A DNA stretch of 64,000 nucleotides from Leptolyngbya sp. PCC 7375 (GCF_000316115.1 NZ_JH993797.1:1660486-1724485), one strand, 5' to 3'; shown: positions 27,011-36,484, numbered from the stretch's first letter. The notes: generated by a model from the sequence alone, not told the origin. Made by a program: numbers and translations.

Positions 27011-27265
27011 TTACTCTGACCAGTCAACAATCGTTTCCCAATCGTCGATCCCCACAGCTGAACAGATTCCAATAAAGCTATCTACACAAATACGATTTTT
27101 ACGCCAGAATCGTTTCAGTGTAGATTCACTGATAAAAGCTAAGTGGTACCAAACCTTAGAATTTTTGGCCCAGCCTTTGCGTTTACGTGCTTGATCAATT
27201 GTACGTAAACCGTCTTGCGAAGCTCTGACTCTGGCTGAACTCCTATGGATGCGGAACTGTTTCAC
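27011..27265 (-). CDS. Small HTH-like protein, stand-alone form of a domain usually fused to STAND or pentapeptide proteins
   Basis: The 84-residue product reads RASQDGLRTIDQARKRKGW near its N-terminus, then STLKRFWRKNRI and SFIGICSAVGIDDWETI. In my memory of cyanobacterial proteomes this pattern is an N-terminal domain with HTH-like helices placed before NB-ARC, WD40, pentapeptide or caspase-like modules. Here it stands alone and ends with its own stop and terminator. The start is GTG 27265 with no clear ribosome site. The NB-ARC gene at 30512 lacks this domain, so an interaction in trans is conceivable but unsupported. The family assignment is from pattern memory only. Confidence 0.6.
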   Translation of the reverse strand: MKQFRIHRSSARVRASQDGLRTIDQARKRKGWAKNSKVWYHLAFISESTLKRFWRKNRICVDSFIGICSAVGIDDWETIVDWSE

Positions 27266-27392
27266 GTCTTGTTAGATGTATTTCAAAACAACAGCCTATG
27301 GGTTCTATGACAACTGAACCATCTAAAGACTAGGTGATGAAATAGGGGGCGTCATCGGGGTTTCCTATAAGCCTGAATGACAAAATCTGAGA

Positions 27393-27422
27393 AGTAGCCT
27401 TGCCGAAATCTGCAAGGCTACT
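27393..27422 (-). terminator. 11-bp stem-loop downstream of the GH16-RTX gene
   Basis: AGTAGCCTTGC (27393-27403) pairs perfectly with 27412-27422. On the minus strand a moderately T-rich stretch (TCTCAGATTTTG) follows. It lies about 140 nt past the stop at 27565, so the transcript would have a long 3' untranslated region. Confidence 0.55.
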
Positions 27423-27564
27423 GTCAAATTTCTTGATATTAGAGTTCAGGTCTACAGCGGGTTAGGCATCAGGCAGTACGAAATCTGTTTACTAAATCTA
27501 AGTTCCTAGCCTTGCTACTTTATGCTTGACTAAGTATGCGCTTTACTAGCCCAAACGTTTGAGG

Positions 27565-30255
27565 TTAGGCAATCACCCTAATAGCTGTATTGTTAAGGGC
27601 AGTTCGGTTTGTAAGGGTTGCTATCTGTATGGCAGCGGTGGCTCCAGAACCATCAATATCAAACTTCAGGATGCCACTGCTACGGTCATAAATAAACCGA
27701 TCACTAGCATTTCTTGCAGATGTACCTAATACAAATTGTTCATTTATAATCGTTGTATTTGCAATCAGCTCACCACCAAAACCAGATGCAGAAACCTGGA
27801 TAATGTCTTGATTTATGGTGAAATCAGTAATAATGTCAGTTCCTAGATTAGGGTTGAGAAATTGAAAAATATCATTGCCATTTCCCCCAGTCACTGTATC
27901 ATTGCCAGCATCACCTCGAATTAAGTCATTGCCGCTCAGGCCTAGTAGTTGATCATTACTTCCTCCACCGAGTAGTACGTTATTGCCTGCGTTACCGATT
28001 AAGATATCGTTGAAGCGAGAACCATGAATGCGTTCGAAATTAGCAATGATATCTCCTTGAGCATGGCCACCACGTGCGCTGTTATTCGATAAGTTAACAA
28101 TTACTCTGGCGTTAGAATTTCCATACTCAAGGGTGTCTATGCCAGCACCACCATTCATCTGGTCAGCTCCAGCATCACCTCGAATTAAGTCATTGCCACT
28201 CAGGCCTAGCAGTCGATCGTTGCCGCCAAGACCAAGTAGTACGTTATTGCCTGCGCTACCGATTAAGATATCGTTGAAGCGAGAACCATGAATGCGTTCA
28301 AAGTTAGTAATGATATCTCCTTGAGCATGGCCACCACGTGCGCTGTTATTCGATAAGTTAACAATTACTCTGGCGTTAGAATTTCCATACTCAAGGGTGT
28401 CTATGCCAGCACCACCATTCATCTGGTCAGCTCCAGCATCACCTCGAATTAAGTCATTGCCACTCAGGCCTAGTAGTTGATCATTGCTTCCTCCACCAAG
28501 TAGTACGTTATTGCCTGCGTTACCGATTAAGATATCGTTGAAGCGAGAACCATGAATGCGTTCAAAGTTAGCAATGATATCTCCTTGAGCATGGCCGCCA
28601 CGCGCGCTGTTATTCGATAAGTTGACAATAACTCTGGCGTTAGAATTTCCATACTCAAGGGTGTCTATGCCAGCACCACCATTCATCTGGTCAGCTCCAG
28701 CATCACCTCGAATTAAGTCATTACCAGCATCACCTCGAATTAAGTCATTGCCACTCAGGCCTAGTAGTTGATCGTTGCTTCCTCTACCAAGTAGTACGTT
28801 ATTGCCTGCGCTACCGATCAAGATATCGTTGAAGCGAGAACCATGAATGCGTTCGAAATTAGCAATGATATCTCCTTGAGCATGGCCACCACGTGCGCTG
28901 TTATTCGATAAGTTGACAATAACTCTGGCGTTAGAATTTCCATACTCAAGGATATCTATGCCAGCACCACCATTCATCTGGTCAGCTCCAGCATCACCTC
29001 GAATTAAGTCATTACCACTCAGGCCTAGCAGCCGATCATTGCTTCCTCCACCAAGTAGTACGTTATTGCCTGCGCTACCGATTAAGATATCGTTGAAGCG
29101 AGAACCATGAATGCGTTCAAAGTTAGTAATGATATCTCCTTGAGCATGGCCACCACGTGCGCTGTTATTCGATAAGTTAACAATTACTCTGGCGTTAGAA
29201 TTTCCATACTCAAGAGTGTCTATGCCAGCACCACCATTCATCTGGTCAGCTCCAGCATCACCTCGAATTAAGTCATTGCCACTCAGGCCTAGCAGCCGAT
29301 CATTGCCGCCGAGACCAAAAATACGATTGTTGGTTGAAGTGCCAGTGAGTCTATCATGACCACGACTACCAACAATAATGTTAGAGGAAACGGGCATTAA
29401 TCGCTCGACTTGCACAGAATCTATCTCATAAAAGAAGGTTTGATTCCGACTTAAAAGCGTTCTATTGGTGTCTCCAGTTCGTCGTGATACAGGTTGTAAG
29501 GATGCATCAAATGCTTGAGAAAAGGCCTGCCCTGGTGCCCAAAAATTAAGGCGAATTGTTTGAGCTTCATCAGGCACAATATCAGTGCGAGTGAGAATTT
29601 CAATGCCGTTGATAAACCAACGAACACTATTACGTCGCCACTCAATTCGAAATGTGTTGAATCTAGTTAAATCCAGGCCGTTATTGTCTACAGTAATGCC
29701 ACTACCTGGCCCTAATGGATCATCGTCATAAACATTGGTCAGAACTTTTGTCGAGGAACCCTGTCGGGCATTATTAAGATAATTAGTTAGAAATTCAAAG
29801 TCAATTTCATCGATATTTTGTCCTGGCGGAATTGATGGGGTATCAAGACCTTCATCAAAAAATGAAAATAAAGATGCAACAAGACCTCTCGGGGCATCAA
29901 TCCTTACTTGTGCTTCAAATGCTAAGCCATTCCCTAAAGTGAAATCTCGATTGATGATTAGATCGGTCCCAAAAAAGGAAGGGTTAGCTGAGTTAGGATT
30001 AAGGGGATTGTTTGGAACATCTAAAAGAACAGGATTCAATGTGTCTAAACGTAGACGAGCTCTACCATTAATGATGTTGGGAAGAGTATCTGGTAATTCT
30101 GAGATGCTTGTACCAAATGTACCTAAACGAAACTGAGTTCGCCCTAGAAAGGTGGAAGGTAAGTTAGCAGGTGAGGAAGTTGGTAATCGCCAGTTTGCAG
30201 AGTCTACACGATTTCGACCTTCAAAATCGTCTCGAAATAAAATTGTACTGCTCAT
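27565..30255 (-). CDS. GH16-type beta-glucanase-like domain fused to RTX calcium-binding repeats
   Basis: 896 residues with no signal peptide. Residues 1 to about 290 form a concanavalin-like sandwich carrying EIDFEF with Glu150, Asp152 and Glu154, the GH16 catalytic signature E-x-D-x-E; flanking motifs (FRIEWRRNSVRWFINGIEI) also fit GH16 lichenase/laminarinase relatives. Residues about 295-800 are RTX nonapeptides (GGxGxDxLx) arranged in five 88-residue units, and the C-terminus has the usual RTX terminal region (DTVTGGNGNDIFQFLNP). RTX proteins leave the cell through type I secretion using an uncleaved C-terminal signal and fold on binding calcium. The enzyme would cut beta-1,3/1,4-glucans in an extracellular matrix. 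AAGGA lies about 9 nt before the ATG. No T1SS gene is adjacent. The substrate is inferred from the family only. Confidence 0.88.
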   Translation of the reverse strand: MSSTILFRDDFEGRNRVDSANWRLPTSSPANLPSTFLGRTQFRLGTFGTSISELPDTLPNIINGRARLRLDTLNPVLLDVPNNPLNPNSANPSFFGTDLIINRDFTLGNGLAFEAQVRIDAPRGLVASLFSFFDEGLDTPSIPPGQNIDEIDFEFLTNYLNNARQGSSTKVLTNVYDDDPLGPGSGITVDNNGLDLTRFNTFRIEWRRNSVRWFINGIEILTRTDIVPDEAQTIRLNFWAPGQAFSQAFDASLQPVSRRTGDTNRTLLSRNQTFFYEIDSVQVERLMPVSSNIIVGSRGHDRLTGTSTNNRIFGLGGNDRLLGLSGNDLIRGDAGADQMNGGAGIDTLEYGNSNARVIVNLSNNSARGGHAQGDIITNFERIHGSRFNDILIGSAGNNVLLGGGSNDRLLGLSGNDLIRGDAGADQMNGGAGIDILEYGNSNARVIVNLSNNSARGGHAQGDIIANFERIHGSRFNDILIGSAGNNVLLGRGSNDQLLGLSGNDLIRGDAGNDLIRGDAGADQMNGGAGIDTLEYGNSNARVIVNLSNNSARGGHAQGDIIANFERIHGSRFNDILIGNAGNNVLLGGGSNDQLLGLSGNDLIRGDAGADQMNGGAGIDTLEYGNSNARVIVNLSNNSARGGHAQGDIITNFERIHGSRFNDILIGSAGNNVLLGLGGNDRLLGLSGNDLIRGDAGADQMNGGAGIDTLEYGNSNARVIVNLSNNSARGGHAQGDIIANFERIHGSRFNDILIGNAGNNVLLGGGSNDQLLGLSGNDLIRGDAGNDTVTGGNGNDIFQFLNPNLGTDIITDFTINQDIIQVSASGFGGELIANTTIINEQFVLGTSARNASDRFIYDRSSGILKFDIDGSGATAAIQIATLTNRTALNNTAIRVIA
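27950..29295 (-). repeat. Five tandem 264-bp units in the GH16-RTX gene
   Basis: The marker atttccatac recurs at 28117, 28381, 28645, 28936 and 29200: the steps are 264, 264, 291 and 264 bp. The longer step is explained by a 27-bp duplication near 28697-28750 that adds one RTX nonapeptide. Units are nearly identical, so the array is young and prone to copy-number change or mis-assembly. Confidence 0.92.
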
Positions 30256-30484
30256 AAGTAAATCCTTGTTAAGTTTGTCTGAATTGTTGTAGCTGCAGTG
30301 ATATCAGCGAGATACCCAAAGCTGATATGAGATATCAACATCTCGTGAAAGCTCAGGCAATGTTTTCACTCCACTTTTTCGTTGAAGATATTAAAGTTTG
30401 TGTGATGCTCCTAAAGCAAAGTCATTGAAAAAGATGAAGAAAGTATGAAGTAAAAAGGCCATCTATCAACTTCGGTACTATGGT

Positions 30485-30506
30485 AACTTCGGAAAAATCC
30501 GAAGTT
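30485..30506. promoter_or_regulatory. Perfect inverted repeat ending 5 nt before the NB-ARC start codon
   Basis: AACTTCGGA (30485-30493) and TCCGAAGTT (30498-30506) flank four A. A further CAACTTCGG half-site lies about 18 nt upstream (near 30468). The hairpin is followed by TTTTCTT and the ATG, and no Shine-Dalgarno is visible. It may be an operator, a leader hairpin limiting translation, or an attenuator. Confidence 0.55.
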
Positions 30507-30511
30507 TTCTT

Positions 30512-33025
30512 ATGGCTAAGAAGCTCAATACAAGCAAAAACGCCCAGATTCTTGCCAAGAAACTCTTGACTAAGCTAATTGCTTATGCAAATTATCAATA
30601 TCCAGAAGATGTTTATTTACCTAGTGAAAGCAAAATAAGTACACGATGGGTACGCAATAAAAGCTCTTATCCTCAGTTGATTGTTCGATCAAAACGCCTT
30701 GATTACTTAATAGAGTTAGTAGAAGGTGCCCCTATTAAAGATCGCGATAGATTAAAGGTCCTTAAAGATCAAATGCGAAATGTTGTTCGCGTTCTAGAAC
30801 AACATTTAGGTATCTTGGAAGATAATCGTACCAAAAGGCAGGGTTCTTCAGAATGGCTTTTTACGATTACTCTTTGGTCAGATGCTTCCATTGAAGACAA
30901 TCTTTACTGCCTTGAGGCTAGATGGAATGAGCATAGTCATTTTTTACCAAAAGACTCTTCAAAAAAAATCATCTTCAAAGTCCCAAAACATACTTCTATT
31001 TTTACAGGTAGAGAACACGAGATAAAAAAGATATTTGAATATATAAGTCTTGATTATCGTGCCCACATTATCATAGTCTCTGGGATTGGTGGAATCGGTA
31101 AAACAACTTTGATCTTAGAAGTGGCTCATCGATGTAAAAAAGCGGCTGAAAACAAAATTTCACAAGATATAATCCCAAGATTTGATGCAATTATTTTCAC
31201 AACTTATAAAGAGAATTATGTACCTTCCAAGAAAAAGGAATCTTCTATTGATAAAAAACGAAGTAATATTCAAAATATTTTTCGAGCTATATCTCAAACA
31301 TTGGATGAGACTATCACTCAAAAGTCTGGCGAAGAACAAGTGAATTTTGTTTATCAATGTTTGAAAAAACAAAGAACTTTACTTATAGTAGATAACTTTA
31401 ATGCAATTGATGGGGGTGAGAGAAAAGATTTTGCTCTGTTCTTAGATAATTTGCCTTTCTCAACAAAGGTGATTATTACAACACGAGAAAAACAAAGTTT
31501 CTTAAGTCATTTAGAATTAGGCAGGCTCAGTCGGAATAATAGTCTTTATCTTATAAAGAAAGAAGCAAATCGAAAACAAATAAAACTAAGTGAATCAGAA
31601 GCTTTAGATATCTACCGTCAATATGCAGGAATTCCTCTTGCACTTATTTTGTCTGTAGCACGGAGAGCCAATCCTGATAAATTACATTCAGAATCTGATG
31701 CCAGAATATTGTTGAATAATTTTCATATGCTTCAGACTGATGATGATGAAAAAGTGCATGATTCTATACAAAAGAACTTTGACTTAATTCGTGATAATTA
31801 CGCTCATAAAATATCAATGTCATTATCAATTTTTAGAAAAGATGCCGCTAGAGAGGCTTTGGCAAAAGTTTCTGACATTAATGACTCTGATTGCTTAGAT
31901 GATGGTTTAGAAGAACTAGATAAATTTTCTATTATTAATCAAACATCAGGACGATATAGATTGTTACCCCCTGTTCGAGAATATGCGCTTGCAGAACTCA
32001 ATAAATATCCTTCTTTTAGAAATAATGCTGAAGAGCGTTGGGTAAAATGGTATCTGGATTTCGTTAATAAAAATGGAGGTAAAGATTGGAAAGACTGGGA
32101 CCAAAAATATGAAAAATTAAATAAGGAATGGAAAAATATTATTTCCGTTATTGAATATTGTGCGCACAGAGAAGATAATATTTTCAATGATATTGAACCG
32201 TATAATGTAGTTTTTACCTTATGGTTTCTTGTGAGCCCCTTTGCTAGTCTCTATGGCTATTGGAGCGATCGTATTAATTGGTTAGATTGGATAATTGAGG
32301 AATCGGAGCAACGAGGTGATATTCATAAAGCTGTAGAAGCTATGTCCGATAAAGGATACACTTTAGCTCTTATGAATAAATTAAAAGATGCAGATTCAAT
32401 AGTTAGTCAAGCTTGGGATTTAAGTAAAGATTTATGCCCTACTGAAAAAGTCTGCATTGCTCATAATAGAGCATTTATCTTTATCAGAAAAAAAGATTAT
32501 GACAACGCTAACAATTGGCTACAAAAAGAAGAAGAAATGCTGCATCAATCTGATTTCAAAGAGCGCGATAAAAAGCGTCGCCAAACAGCAATTCTCTACT
32601 ATAATGCCGAAACCTTATTTCATAATGCTCAAAGTTCAGACTATCACAAGAAGAGTTATATAAAACAAGCAAAGAGACTATATCAAGCTGTGGAGAACTA
32701 TTCAGGTCAGATTGGTTGGCAAAGAATGAAGAATAATGCTCAAAATCGATTGGCTGAGATTGCTATTGAGGAAGGCCATTTCCTTCGTGCCAGCGAGTTA
32801 TTACAAACTATTTCATCTGAATCGAAACATAGTAAAGATCGATGGGGGATTGCTTCTTATGAAGCAACCTTAGCTCGCTTGGCAGCAAAGCGAGGCGAAA
32901 CAGATGAATGTGAGAAATGGGCTAACGCAGCGCAAGAAAAGTTTTGCCGCTTAGGAATGAAGCGTGAAGAACAAGAGATGGGCGAACTAATTAGTTATTC
33001 AAAGCTACTAGGTAATAGCTATTAA
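30512..33025 (+). CDS. NB-ARC/STAND NTPase with cyanobacterial N-terminal domain and TPR-like C-terminus
   Basis: The 837-residue protein has an N-terminal helical region (1 to about 150) including LEQHLGILEDNRTKRQGS, a pattern I recall before NB-ARC domains in cyanobacteria. The NTPase follows: Walker A GIGGIGKTT (191-199), Walker B LLIVDNF (290-296), sensor TTREKQS (about 325) and the GIPLAL motif (about 377). The C-terminal half (about 550-837) is helical with TPR-like pairs. STAND proteins oligomerise on sensing a ligand through the C-terminal repeats and switch on an effector; many serve in antiphage or conflict responses. No known effector domain (protease, nuclease, TIR) is visible, so the N-terminal domain may be an adaptor. 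The gene is strongly AT-rich compared with its neighbours, a sign of transfer. Confidence 0.85.
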   Translation: MAKKLNTSKNAQILAKKLLTKLIAYANYQYPEDVYLPSESKISTRWVRNKSSYPQLIVRSKRLDYLIELVEGAPIKDRDRLKVLKDQMRNVVRVLEQHLGILEDNRTKRQGSSEWLFTITLWSDASIEDNLYCLEARWNEHSHFLPKDSSKKIIFKVPKHTSIFTGREHEIKKIFEYISLDYRAHIIIVSGIGGIGKTTLILEVAHRCKKAAENKISQDIIPRFDAIIFTTYKENYVPSKKKESSIDKKRSNIQNIFRAISQTLDETITQKSGEEQVNFVYQCLKKQRTLLIVDNFNAIDGGERKDFALFLDNLPFSTKVIITTREKQSFLSHLELGRLSRNNSLYLIKKEANRKQIKLSESEALDIYRQYAGIPLALILSVARRANPDKLHSESDARILLNNFHMLQTDDDEKVHDSIQKNFDLIRDNYAHKISMSLSIFRKDAAREALAKVSDINDSDCLDDGLEELDKFSIINQTSGRYRLLPPVREYALAELNKYPSFRNNAEERWVKWYLDFVNKNGGKDWKDWDQKYEKLNKEWKNIISVIEYCAHREDNIFNDIEPYNVVFTLWFLVSPFASLYGYWSDRINWLDWIIEESEQRGDIHKAVEAMSDKGYTLALMNKLKDADSIVSQAWDLSKDLCPTEKVCIAHNRAFIFIRKKDYDNANNWLQKEEEMLHQSDFKERDKKRRQTAILYYNAETLFHNAQSSDYHKKSYIKQAKRLYQAVENYSGQIGWQRMKNNAQNRLAEIAIEEGHFLRASELLQTISSESKHSKDRWGIASYEATLARLAAKRGETDECEKWANAAQEKFCRLGMKREEQEMGELISYSKLLGNSY

Positions 33026-33081
33026 TTAATCATAAATATATTGCTTTTCTATTGATATAGGATAATTCATATTTCCTGTGG

Positions 33082-34800
33082 CTAAGACCTTCTATCATCT
33101 AGATTTGGATACTTAGAATGCTTATTCATAGTATCCTCCGACAATGTTACCTGTAGTGGTATCTGGGGAAAATTGATATCTCTCTGCGGAAATGGGATTT
33201 CGATGCCGACTTTGCGGAAAGCGGTTGCGATCGCAAAATTTAAATCACTTTTCACTTGGGGATATAGCTGGGGTTTACGAATCCATACCAGCAGCTCAAA
33301 ATTAAAGGAACTTTCGCCAAAGCCATTCAAGAATACTTCAGGGGCAGGGGCCGCCATCACCTGGGAATGTTGCCGTCCTACCTCCAGTAAAATTGCCTTA
33401 ACTGTCTCTGGGTTGCTGTTGTAGGAAACCCCCACCGGAATATGAATACGCGATAGGGGATTACGGTGACTCCAGTTGATCACATCCTGCTCTAAAAATC
33501 GTGAGTTAGGCACAATAATCGACACCTGATCAAGGGTGCGAATATCAGTACTGCGGGGGCCAATGCGATCCACCCGACCCATTTTTCCCTCCAGTTCAAT
33601 AAAATCGCCCACCTGGATCGGGCGCTCAAAAACCAGCACTAAGCCACTGCTAATGTCTTTAGCAATATTTTGCAGGCCTAAACCAAGTCCCACACCCAGG
33701 GCACTGGCGAGCAACGTCAGAGAGCTGAGATCGATGCCCCACAGCTGTAATACTGCAATGATGCCGACAAATAAGATGAAGTAACGGATCAAGATAGCAA
33801 TGGCCGCCTGCATGCCAAGGCTGAGACCTGAAGCTTGTAAGAGTCGCGATCGCAACACATTTGTTGCAATTTTAGCCACCAGGACTAAAATTCCCAGCCA
33901 CCCAAACAAAGCCAGAATATCGGCAATGGAGAGGCTCGTTTCTCCTAACGGCAGCGCTTGATCAATAAAGAACTCCGCCAGTCCATCCTGTATACGATGG
34001 GTCCAAGCCCTTGTGAATCGAAACTGCCTGACCACGAAGAGTACTGCCGATAGCCAGAGAGCCACCCGCAACACCAACAGTAATAGTTGAAGACTAAAGC
34101 GTGCCAGTGAAAACTCAGTGCGACCAATGCCAGTTGTCCCCGGTAGCGGTTGAGCAACACTAATGGGAAAGATGGGCAATACATACCGACGACAGAGATA
34201 CCCCAGGAAATAATGGAGTCCTGCGGCTCCTAACAAGACGGCAAGGGATGTGATCGTAGCCCGCAGCAAATAATCCCCACTGCGTTCCAATCGTGCTTGC
34301 TTCAACCCTTCCTCAATATTCTCAGCCCAAATTCGAGCCTGGCGATCCAGGGTATCTTCTTTAACATTCACAGGTGGGTTCATGGCCCGCAAGTCATTGG
34401 CCGTCACCGATAACAACCGACGGCCTGTCCTCGCCGATGAACCGTTGTAGATAATGGGCGTATATCTAGAAATATCTACCTTAACCGACAGAGGTTCACT
34501 GGATTTCATAAGCTCTGCCAGTTCCCAGTTGATGCCCTGGGCTCTTCGGGTTTCTGTCAGTTCTTTAGTTTCTGCTACTTGGAATAGACGTTGACCATCC
34601 ACCACAATCCACTCGGTGGAAATCTCCTCTTCCTGGACAGTACTTTCCTGGTTTTTAATCCCCTGGGCAAAGGACTCAGGCGAAGCAAAGATAGTAAAGC
34701 CTAAGGCCACACTCAGCAGAATGCCAATCACAAATCTGCTCGTGAGTCGCCAGTACTGCTGACGTTTTCTAACGTGCTGATCAAAAAATTGACTGAACAC
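33082..34800 (-). CDS. MscS-family mechanosensitive ion channel
   Basis: 572 residues. A signal or first helix (FVIGILLSVALGFTIFA, cut probably after SFAQ) is followed by a periplasmic region of about 110 residues and five or so membrane helices. The pore-lining TM3 with Gly/Ala packing (ALGVGLGLGLQN) and the MscS beta domain (GDFIELEGKMGRVDRIGPRS) are clear, followed by the C-terminal alpha/beta domain. These channels open on membrane tension and release osmolytes; the large N-terminal extension resembles YnaI/YbdG-like or plant/cyanobacterial MSL relatives. The start is GTG 34800. The next gene in the same direction is separated by 77 nt. Confidence 0.92.
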   Translation of the reverse strand: MFSQFFDQHVRKRQQYWRLTSRFVIGILLSVALGFTIFASPESFAQGIKNQESTVQEEEISTEWIVVDGQRLFQVAETKELTETRRAQGINWELAELMKSSEPLSVKVDISRYTPIIYNGSSARTGRRLLSVTANDLRAMNPPVNVKEDTLDRQARIWAENIEEGLKQARLERSGDYLLRATITSLAVLLGAAGLHYFLGYLCRRYVLPIFPISVAQPLPGTTGIGRTEFSLARFSLQLLLLVLRVALWLSAVLFVVRQFRFTRAWTHRIQDGLAEFFIDQALPLGETSLSIADILALFGWLGILVLVAKIATNVLRSRLLQASGLSLGMQAAIAILIRYFILFVGIIAVLQLWGIDLSSLTLLASALGVGLGLGLQNIAKDISSGLVLVFERPIQVGDFIELEGKMGRVDRIGPRSTDIRTLDQVSIIVPNSRFLEQDVINWSHRNPLSRIHIPVGVSYNSNPETVKAILLEVGRQHSQVMAAPAPEVFLNGFGESSFNFELLVWIRKPQLYPQVKSDLNFAIATAFRKVGIEIPFPQRDINFPQIPLQVTLSEDTMNKHSKYPNLDDRRS

Positions 34801-34877
34801 TGTCCGCTATCCCATCGATCTGGGCCTATCCTACAGTGTTTTAAAGAGACCTGACTGTCCAGGCACTGGTTCAATGT

Positions 34878-35546
34878 CTACCGCAGTTCACTCCGGCGAT
34901 ATTTCTGAGCCAAGATCGGCATTAAGGATAGCAATGCTAATAAGCTTAAACAAATAACAACGGGCCACCAATCACCATTGCGCAGAGCATCAACCCCTGT
35001 AACCCCTAACCAGGTATAGGCCATGGTGCCAGGGATAATGCCAATCAAGGTGCCCAGGGCATAGGGCGTCACTGCAATATTGGTTAAACCGAAGAGGAAG
35101 TTCACCACGTTAAAGGGGGAAATGGGGGCAAACCTGACCGCCAGCACACAGGGTAAGGCCTGATGCTCCATGGTTTTGTCTAACCGTAAAAATATCCCCT
35201 TAAACCGAGGGTGTCGACAAAACCGTCGCTCAAACCAACCATGGAACAGATATCGCGCTAGCCAGAAGGCCATTAATGCGCCTGCGGTTGCTCCCAGGAT
35301 GGACCACAGTGTGCCCCAAAGTAAGCCAAATAGGGCACCCCCTATGACCACCAGCACTGTTCCAGGAATCCCCACAGCGGCGGCTATGGTATGGGCACCA
35401 ATAAAAACAGCAACTCTCCAATTACCTGAGTTTTCGATGAGCTCGGTCAGTGCCTGATGGTCCAATAGGATATGTACTAATCGCCAACCCCAAAGGGCCA
35501 CTGTAGCCACAATCAACAGACCCCAGATATGTTTTTTTCGGACCAT
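34878..35546 (-). CDS. TVP38/TMEM64 (VTT domain) membrane protein, copy 1
   Basis: 222 residues with about five hydrophobic segments and the VTT signatures: GIPGTVLVVIGGALFG near residue 60, a reentrant-loop-like FAPISPFNVVNFLFGLTNI (about 142-160) and GTLIGIIPGTMAYTWLG (about 168-184). VTT/DedA proteins are linked to lipid scrambling and membrane homeostasis in bacteria. The next upstream minus-strand gene is a homologue, and ArsS lies before that; TVP38-like genes are often found beside arsS. A long imperfect stem-loop at 35579-35628 sits before this gene. Confidence 0.88.
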   Translation of the reverse strand: MVRKKHIWGLLIVATVALWGWRLVHILLDHQALTELIENSGNWRVAVFIGAHTIAAAVGIPGTVLVVIGGALFGLLWGTLWSILGATAGALMAFWLARYLFHGWFERRFCRHPRFKGIFLRLDKTMEHQALPCVLAVRFAPISPFNVVNFLFGLTNIAVTPYALGTLIGIIPGTMAYTWLGVTGVDALRNGDWWPVVICLSLLALLSLMPILAQKYRRSELR

Positions 35547-35578
35547 GGCGATACGAGTGTCGTTGCGAGTATGATACC

Positions 35579-35628
35579 AATTTCCCTCGCTCCTCCTTAA
35601 ATAAGTGGAGGATAAGTCGAGGGAAATT
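35579..35628 (-). terminator. Long two-part stem-loop between the two VTT genes
   Basis: AATTTCCCTCG (35579-35589) pairs with 35618-35628, and an inner CCTCC pairs with GGAGG. There is no T-run, so it may be a weak terminator, an attenuator or an mRNA-stabilising hairpin between two genes in the same direction. Confidence 0.4.
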
Positions 35629-35710
35629 CAAGGTGCAGAGTGATTAATGTTACCGGACTCCTGAGTGTTTCTGAGCAATCACGTAAGACTCAGCGTCCAA
35701 AACTCAGCGT

Positions 35711-36484
35711 CTAAGACTCAGCTTCAATGGGTTGATTAGTCTCAGGAAGAGATTCTTGTAAAGACTTGCGAGCAACCTTAGTCACAATAAAGACAACAGC
35801 AAATGTGGCCACCAAACCCACAATTAAGAACGCCCATTCTGCAGGACTTCTCTCTTGTCCAGCTGCAGCACTACCGACGACACCACCGAGGTAGACATAT
35901 AAAATAGTGCCTGGCAAAATGCCCACTGTGCCCAATACATAGTCAGTTAAAGACACATTGGTCAGTCCCAGAGCATAGTTCAACAAGTTAAATGGAAAGG
36001 CTGGGGAAAGACGTACCAAAAAGATGATTTTGCGGCCTTCTTTCCCGATGGCATCATAGATGGCCTTAAAGATGCGATTACCCGATACCTTATTGGATAC
36101 CCAGTCACGGGCCAGATAGCGACCAATCAGAAACGCTGCCGTAGCGCCTAGCATTGCGCCGATAAACACAAGAATGGTGCCTTTGACAATGCCAAATACG
36201 GCCCCTGCTCCCACAGTCACCACCGATGCAGGTAAGAACGATACGGTGATAACGATGTACATAAGGATAAAGACAATGGGGGCAACCGGTCCCAAGCCTT
36301 CAACCCAATTGAGAGCGTTTTGAAGTGTGCCTTGGATACCACCGCTGGCGTCCTGAGCCATAGCTGGAGCCGCTGCCAGCAACACCATCCCGATAAAAGC
36401 AAATGACATAAATTTAGTCAGTACTTTAGCCAGTTTCGACTGATTACTTGGCAAGGGGCCAAGTATGTTTTTTGAGCCTGTCAT
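35711..36484 (-). CDS. TVP38/TMEM64 (VTT domain) membrane protein, copy 2
   Basis: 257 residues with an N-terminal hydrophobic segment ending in AMA, which could be a cleaved signal, then VTT motifs: LPASVVTVGAGAVFGIVKG, RLSPAFPFNLLNYALGLTNV and GTVGILPGTILYVYLGGVVG. It is a diverged paralogue of the next gene downstream. AGGAG lies about 9 nt before ATG 36484. It follows arsS by 91 nt with a perfect hairpin between. A role in arsenic-sugar or lipid handling is inferred from the neighbour only. Confidence 0.88.
   Translation of the reverse strand: MTGSKNILGPLPSNQSKLAKVLTKFMSFAFIGMVLLAAAPAMAQDASGGIQGTLQNALNWVEGLGPVAPIVFILMYIVITVSFLPASVVTVGAGAVFGIVKGTILVFIGAMLGATAAFLIGRYLARDWVSNKVSGNRIFKAIYDAIGKEGRKIIFLVRLSPAFPFNLLNYALGLTNVSLTDYVLGTVGILPGTILYVYLGGVVGSAAAGQERSPAEWAFLIVGLVATFAVVFIVTKVARKSLQESLPETNQPIEAES

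Noticed and set aside
27950..29295. CRISPR-like or satellite array
   Set aside because: The 264-bp units are in frame, code for RTX repeats and have no unique spacers.
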